Assembly (NCBI GenBank): GCA_965220505.1
Contig: CBDCQE010000003.1
Location: 62,001-126,000 of the forward strand
Source of the DNA: Bin87 sp965220505
Lineage (GTDB): Bacteria > Chloroflexota > Dehalococcoidia > Lucifugimonadales > UBA3495
Direction: 5' to 3'
Length of the DNA stretch: 64,000 nucleotides
Shown: positions 60,087 to 64,000 of the stretch, piece by piece
Numbering within the stretch: position 1 is the first letter of the stretch
Layout: every line of letters starts with the position of its first letter
Translations under genes and position numbers: made by a program
The notes under the pieces: generated by a model
Told to the model about the DNA's origin: nothing
What the model saw: only the letters and a program-made list of their open reading frames with translations
The model's database searches: none

Positions 60087-61952
60087 CTACCGCAGCACGC
60101 GTTCGTCGCCGACGCGGCGGGTGATGCGCTGCTGGTCCAGGTATTCCAGCAGGGGCAGGACGTACTTGCGGCTGGTTCCGAAAATGGTGCGGGCGTCGGC
60201 CACGGTCACGCTGCCGTTGGCGTTGAGGTGTTCCACGATGCGACCGGCCATGTCCTCGTAGGCTGCCGCGGTGAACACCACCGTCTCGTTGACCTTGACC
60301 ACGTCACCCCGTTCCTGGAGATGGGCCAGCAGTTCGGGGTCCACCGGGCGGTCGGTGGGCGGAGACCAGGGCTCGCCGGCCAGGGTGGCCAGGTAATCGG
60401 CAATCTCGGACTGCTGGCCGTCGCTGAGTTCCACGCGATGGTCCGGCGTCCGCACCACGCCGCTGTCGTCGACTATGGCTCCCTCATCGGCTAACCGGGC
60501 CGCAGCGCGGAGGTATACAGGCTGGGAAACACGCAGACGGCTGCGCAATTCCTGCGGCGGCGCTCCCCGGCGCAGGGGGTACTGGTTGTGATACGCCTGC
60601 AACGCCACCTGGGCCTGGTTCCGCAGAATGTCCCAGCCCCGCCGCGAGTAGACCACCGCGTCGCCCTGAGCGCCCATCTCGCCCAGGGCCACGATCTCCT
60701 CCGCTTCGATCAAGGCGCCGAGGCGCTCCAGGATCTCTTCTTCGGAGATGTTGGAGCGTTGCGAGAGGGTTCGCAGGTCGCACGGACCCATCTGGTCGGC
60801 GATGGTGAGGATGACATCCTCGCTGGCCCCGGCGTCCAACGTGGTGAGCCGTTCCAGCACGTCGGGAGCAAAACGGCGGTGGCGGCGACGGGGGTTAGGG
60901 TCGGCCACCTGTCCGCCACCGAGGGTATCCTCGGAGGAACGGAGGACAAAGAAATCGCCCTTGACCATGGGCACCGGCTCGTCGAGAAGCACCTGCACCC
61001 ACCCCTCGCTGCCCGGTTGCAGCCGGTCGGCGTCGAGGAGGCGCACGCGTCCGGTGGTCTCGCTGGTGAAGAGGTGGAAGGTCACCCCCTCGTTGTGCTT
61101 CAGGGCGTGGGGCGCGCCCTTGACCATGCGCAGGTTGGCGTCGAACCGGCGCGTGGGGCGCAGCCAGCCCGGGTTGGTGAGCACCTCGCCGCGCATGACG
61201 TCGTCGCGGGAGATGCCCGACAGGTTGAGGGCCAGCCGTATCCCGGGCGCGGCGGCGTCCAGGCGCGACTTGTGGCTCTGCAGCCCGCGTATCCGCGCCT
61301 GGCGGCCGGAAGGGGCCAGCTCAATCTGCTGGCCCACGGCCACCGAGCCGTCGATCAACGTGCCGGTGATCACGGTGCCGAACCCGCTCACGGTGAAACA
61401 GCGGTCGATGGGCAGGCGTGGGCGGCCCAGGTCCCGGCGGGTCTCGGTGTCGTTCAGGATGTCGTCGAGCATCGCCTTCAGGTCGTCGATGCCCTCGCCC
61501 GTATATGCGGACGCCGGCGCCATGGGGCAGCCCTCGAAGGCCGTGCCCACCAGGGTGTCCTCGACCTCGGCCTTGACCAGTTCGACCAACTCCTCGTCGA
61601 CCAGATCAACCTTGGTGATGACCACCAGGCCGCGTCGGATACGCAGGATGTCGAGGATAGCCAGGTGTTCGCGGGTCTGCGGCATCACGCTTTCGTCGGC
61701 AGCGACGATGAGCATGGCGAGGTCGATGGCGCCGACGCCGGCCAGCATGTTCTTGATGAACCGCTCGTGTCCCGGCACGTCGACGATGCTGACCTCGCGG
61801 CCGCTGGGCAGGGTCATCCAGGCGAAACCGAGGTCGACGGTCATCTCCCGTTCCTTCTCCTCGGGAAGGCGGTCGGGATCTATGTCGGTGAGGGCCTTGA
61901 CCAAGGTGGATTTGCCGTGGTCGACGTGGCCGGCGGTGCCGATTACGAACAT
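60087..61952 (-). CDS. selB: selenocysteine-specific elongation factor SelB
   Basis: 621 residues. GTPase G1 GHVDHGKST (8-16), G3 DVPGH (58-62), TKVD later. The C-terminal winged-helix repeats typical of bacterial SelB, which bind the SECIS hairpin, fill about 370-621. It carries Sec-tRNA to in-frame UGA codons. No selA, selD or tRNA-Sec gene is seen nearby. A good TATAAT box lies 60 bases before the start. Confidence 0.92.
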   Translation of the reverse strand: MFVIGTAGHVDHGKSTLVKALTDIDPDRLPEEKEREMTVDLGFAWMTLPSGREVSIVDVPGHERFIKNMLAGVGAIDLAMLIVAADESVMPQTREHLAILDILRIRRGLVVITKVDLVDEELVELVKAEVEDTLVGTAFEGCPMAPASAYTGEGIDDLKAMLDDILNDTETRRDLGRPRLPIDRCFTVSGFGTVITGTLIDGSVAVGQQIELAPSGRQARIRGLQSHKSRLDAAAPGIRLALNLSGISRDDVMRGEVLTNPGWLRPTRRFDANLRMVKGAPHALKHNEGVTFHLFTSETTGRVRLLDADRLQPGSEGWVQVLLDEPVPMVKGDFFVLRSSEDTLGGGQVADPNPRRRHRRFAPDVLERLTTLDAGASEDVILTIADQMGPCDLRTLSQRSNISEEEILERLGALIEAEEIVALGEMGAQGDAVVYSRRGWDILRNQAQVALQAYHNQYPLRRGAPPQELRSRLRVSQPVYLRAAARLADEGAIVDDSGVVRTPDHRVELSDGQQSEIADYLATLAGEPWSPPTDRPVDPELLAHLQERGDVVKVNETVVFTAAAYEDMAGRIVEHLNANGSVTVADARTIFGTSRKYVLPLLEYLDQQRITRRVGDERVLR

Positions 61953-62010
61953 GGTGGATATTCCGTAGGTAGGGTCGCTCTGCGCTCACTGGGAGCCGGC
62001 ATCGGCGGCC

Positions 62011-62037
62011 ATTATACTTGACGCTGCCGGCCGCCAA
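62011..62037 (-). promoter_or_regulatory. predicted selB promoter
   Basis: Reading the minus strand, TTGGCG (62037-62032) and a perfect TATAAT (62016-62011) are 15 bases apart, about 60 bases before the selB ATG. The spacer is two bases short of ideal. Confidence 0.4.
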
Positions 62038-62059
62038 TAGTGCGACGAAAGTGGTAGTT

Positions 62060-62132
62060 GAGCCGGTGACAAGAAGCCCGGGCCTCTTCCGATGAGAGTT
62101 GGCCACTCTCGCAAAAATCGGATAGCCGGCTC
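62060..62132. other. candidate structured RNA or DNA element (multi-stem)
   Basis: A 7-base outer stem GAGCCGG/CCGGCTC (62060-62066 and 62126-62132) encloses a palindrome AAGAAGCCCGGGCCTCTT and an inner hairpin CCGAT-GAGAGT / ACTCTC-ATCGG. A 73-base, three-way-like layout. It does not fold as a tRNA: there is no T-arm consensus. It lies upstream of the likely selB promoter. From 62133 to 62444 I see no gene or clear signal. Confidence 0.4.
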
Positions 62133-62444
62133 ACTTTTACGCCTCAATAGTAGGCAATCGTACCATCCCGGAAAACTTCGAACTCCGACGCTATCTTGTC
62201 CTCAATCAGGGCATAAAGCGCGGACATCGGTACGCTCCCATGTTGCCTATCGATTGACCACCCCGCCCCGCTGTGGTTCAATCGAGGCGCGACAGTTCCC
62301 TAGCGCCCTCCCCAAGCATCCGTGTCTGGGAGCGCGGAATCCATTTGACGCAATCGAGGCTTTATGCCTCCTTGCGGGATTTCGCGCTTGGGACTTGGGA
62401 GCTGTCGCGAGTAACCTCGACCAGCGTCCGCAAGGGGGTTCCCA

Positions 62445-63491
62445 ATGCCATCAGCCACTAAACGGCTGCTTGCTCCCGCCGTTATTTTCGCACTACTGGT
62501 CGCTGTCATAGCGACCGGTGGACTGATCCTTTCCGGCGTCGTCCTCGCCCAGCAGGGCAACGTTGCTCCCGTCACCAACATCATAGTTTGCAGTGGCCCC
62601 AACGCCGGCGAAGTTATTGTTTCGTGGGATGCCATACCCTCTGCGACGCACTATCGCATTGGATACGTCAATATGGTGAAGGATTACCCCCTGGCCAAGG
62701 CCAGCGCCACCGGCGAGTGGATTGAAGCTTTCATTTACGTTGACGTGAACGCGTGGAACATCCCATCAACTGGTGGACGAGATCAGTACACCCTTCGCCG
62801 TCTGGTCCAAGGCGACCGCCACGCTTTCACCGTGCTGACCAGTGATGACGTGGTCAACACTCGGGAAACCATCAGCGGCGCGTACTCTTGGCCGCAGAAC
62901 CCTCGCTGGGCATTTCACACGGTTACGAACCCGAACCCCGATTGCACCGCCGCCGCGCCTCCCATCCGCAGGCCAACCCCGACTGCAGCAGCGGCAACGC
63001 CAACACCGACGCCAACTCCAACCATGACACTAACCCGGACACCCACGCTAACCCCGTCCCCGACGCCAAGTCCCACCAAATCCCCAACACAGATACCTAC
63101 ACCGACGCCGACTGCAACACCAATTCCCACACCGACACCGGAACCAAAGGGGTTCAATATAACAATCACCGAGTGCGCCTCAGGTCGTCAGATCTCCAGT
63201 ACCGCTACTGAAATCATAATCCGCGGCAACCTTCATGCCCTGCGGACTGTCCGCGATGTGGTGGTCTATGGATCGATCAACGAACGGAATTTGCCAGAAA
63301 CCGATAGTCCCATAGAGCGGGTTATTCTCAACAGGGGTTTTGACGAAATAGGGAACATGGCGACGGGCGAGAGCCGTCCCTTCGACGTGTCGTACATCCA
63401 CAACGGTACCATTTCAGGCAGCCATTGCCACGTCGTTGTGCTTTACAAAGTGTCGAATACCAATACCAGGAGCGACTACAGTTCGCGGTAA
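62445..63491 (+). CDS. secreted FnIII-like protein with Pro/Thr linker
   Basis: 348 residues. Signal peptide (about 1-36) with a membrane segment LLAPAVIFALLVAVIATGGLILSG. Residues about 42-160 look like a fibronectin-III sandwich (VIVSWDAIPSATHYRIGYV; YTLRRLVQGDRHAFTVLTSD). A linker of TPTP-type repeats (about 180-235) follows, then a C-terminal beta domain with Cys at 244 and one near 330. Such linker-rich surface proteins are common in Chloroflexota. Role unknown. Confidence 0.72.
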   Translation: MPSATKRLLAPAVIFALLVAVIATGGLILSGVVLAQQGNVAPVTNIIVCSGPNAGEVIVSWDAIPSATHYRIGYVNMVKDYPLAKASATGEWIEAFIYVDVNAWNIPSTGGRDQYTLRRLVQGDRHAFTVLTSDDVVNTRETISGAYSWPQNPRWAFHTVTNPNPDCTAAAPPIRRPTPTAAAATPTPTPTPTMTLTRTPTLTPSPTPSPTKSPTQIPTPTPTATPIPTPTPEPKGFNITITECASGRQISSTATEIIIRGNLHALRTVRDVVVYGSINERNLPETDSPIERVILNRGFDEIGNMATGESRPFDVSYIHNGTISGSHCHVVVLYKVSNTNTRSDYSSR

Positions 63492-63556
63492 AACCTGCTG
63501 ACCCACCACCCATCCAGCGCAAGGAGGTGCGCCATGACTTGATGACAAAGGGAAAC

Positions 63557-63588
63557 CCCCACCGGAGCGCATTCCGGCAGGGGCTTTT
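63557..63588 (+). terminator. intrinsic terminator-like hairpin
   Basis: Nested stem CCCC.CCGGA / TCCGG.GGGG followed by CTTTT lies about 65 bases after the FnIII gene. A good intrinsic-terminator form on the plus strand. Confidence 0.6.
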
Positions 63589-63675
63589 ACGAGGAGTGGG
63601 GATGACACGCTCCACGCTCTCAGCTAATCATCCAGAAAATTCTCTGTCAATTTGCACAAGTTTTACGAGGAAAAC

Positions 63676-63993
63676 ATGACACCAACAGGAATGAAGATTG
63701 CTGAATACATCTGAGAGGTCGAAAGACTTGCTCTCTACTCCGAAATTAGCCGATTGTTAGGGATGCCGACCAACTGGTTGGACGCTCAACTCACGCGTCT
63801 GGGCAAGGATTGCCAGCATGAGGGCATCGCACGGTTGGACGCGATGGTAGTCCGCGATGGCGATAGATTGCCAGGACCGGGGTTCCGTGGGGATAGGGTG
63901 CAGATCACGGAAGAGGAGCACGCTGTCTATGTGAATGCGGTCGAAGCCTTCGGATGGGGTTGTCTCCGGGCGCACCTCACTGGGCGTGGATAG
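63676..63993 (+). pseudogene. small ORF interrupted by in-frame TGA at 63712
   Basis: From ATG 63676, with GAGG upstream, 12 codons are read before TGA at 63712. The same frame then stays open for 93 codons to 63993 (EVERLALYSEISRLLGMPTN; LDAMVVRDGDRLPG). The run on both sides looks like one protein. The simplest view is a Trp codon (TGG) mutated to TGA. Read-through as selenocysteine is possible in principle, as selB is present. A shorter product could start at ATG 63763. No family recognised. Confidence 0.55.
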
Positions 63994-64000
63994 CCATCAA

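Noticed and set aside
60588..62021. Plus-strand ORF (477 codons)
   Set aside because: It is the complement of selB, whose GTPase motifs are unambiguous on the minus strand.
62060..62132. tRNA-Sec (selC) beside selB
   Set aside because: Size and outer stem fit loosely, but no T-arm consensus or anticodon arm with TCA can be placed. Kept only as a structured element.
62980..63160. Possible CRISPR-like or tandem array
   Set aside because: The periodic bases encode a Thr/Pro linker inside the FnIII-like protein. Unit length is 6-12 bases and there are no spacers.
1..64000. Prophage or integrative element
   Set aside because: No integrase, terminase, capsid, transposase or tRNA-flanked attachment site is seen. 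HNH and restriction genes alone do not support it.

Overview
The window is GC-rich and dense with genes, and reads as an environmental Chloroflexota genome, probably of the SAR202/Dehalococcoidia type. That placement is inference from content: five luciferase-like (LLM-class) flavin/F420 oxidoreductases, two carboxymuconolactone-decarboxylase-like proteins, a Rieske dioxygenase pair, a gamma-glutamyltransferase, a DAO-type oxidoreductase, a DUF1800 protein, a secreted Pro/Thr-linker protein, many toxin-antitoxin modules and families of short palindromic repeats. I saw no rRNA, tRNA, CRISPR array, transposase or phage structural gene.

Layout. 1-5 kb: a CMD-family gene, a composite repeat block, and a minus-strand operon of a radical-SAM-like protein that lacks its cluster cysteines, a DUF1800 protein and an NHL propeller. 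5-11.5 kb: an AI-2E-type permease, a TlpA-like lipoprotein, two LLM oxidoreductases, small membrane/coiled-coil proteins, a second CMD protein and a protein with a CxCGCG/GHD motif. 11.4-19.6 kb: TldD/TldE split by a repeat pair, a VapBC-like pair with a doubled antitoxin tail, a GatC-like/amidase pair, a solute-binding lipoprotein and its decayed tandem copy. 19.7-27 kb (mostly minus): amidohydrolase, SDR, two small membrane proteins, a leaderless solute-binding-like protein, an ABC exporter, an LLM oxidoreductase and an orphan antitoxin-like gene. 27-30.3 kb: a small CxCGCG protein, three tandem HicB-like genes ending in one HicA, and a DinB/maleylpyruvate-isomerase-like enzyme.

30.5-36 kb: Rieske dioxygenase beta and alpha subunits, two related coiled-coil genes, a hydroxyisobutyrate-dehydrogenase-like enzyme, a DUF3574 lipoprotein and an LLM oxidoreductase. 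36-38.5 kb: a GmrSD-type (DUF262/DUF1524) restriction gene followed by an antitoxin/PIN pair. 38.6-46 kb: an A-type Fe-S protein with a Cys/Gly tail, a pentapeptide-repeat protein, gamma-glutamyltransferase, HNH nuclease, DAO oxidoreductase and an ABC-2 transporter. 45.9-51 kb: a TPR/PIN pair, an epimerase, a doubled and degenerate MNT-like protein with a HepT-like HEPN toxin, and an LLM oxidoreductase. 51-64 kb: cytochrome c, a MoaD-like protein, Nudix, GNAT, hisA, hisH, a cobalamin adenosyltransferase, a membrane metalloprotease, a CinA-C protein, NurA, SelB, a secreted FnIII-like protein and an ORF broken by an in-frame TGA.

Taken together the genes suggest a heterotroph that oxidises and decarboxylates diverse organic molecules, recycles amides and gamma-glutamyl compounds, and uses cobalamin and selenocysteine. 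Six toxin-antitoxin-like loci and one restriction gene are scattered between the metabolic genes. At least three families of short palindromic, REP-like or MITE-like repeats fill the gaps.
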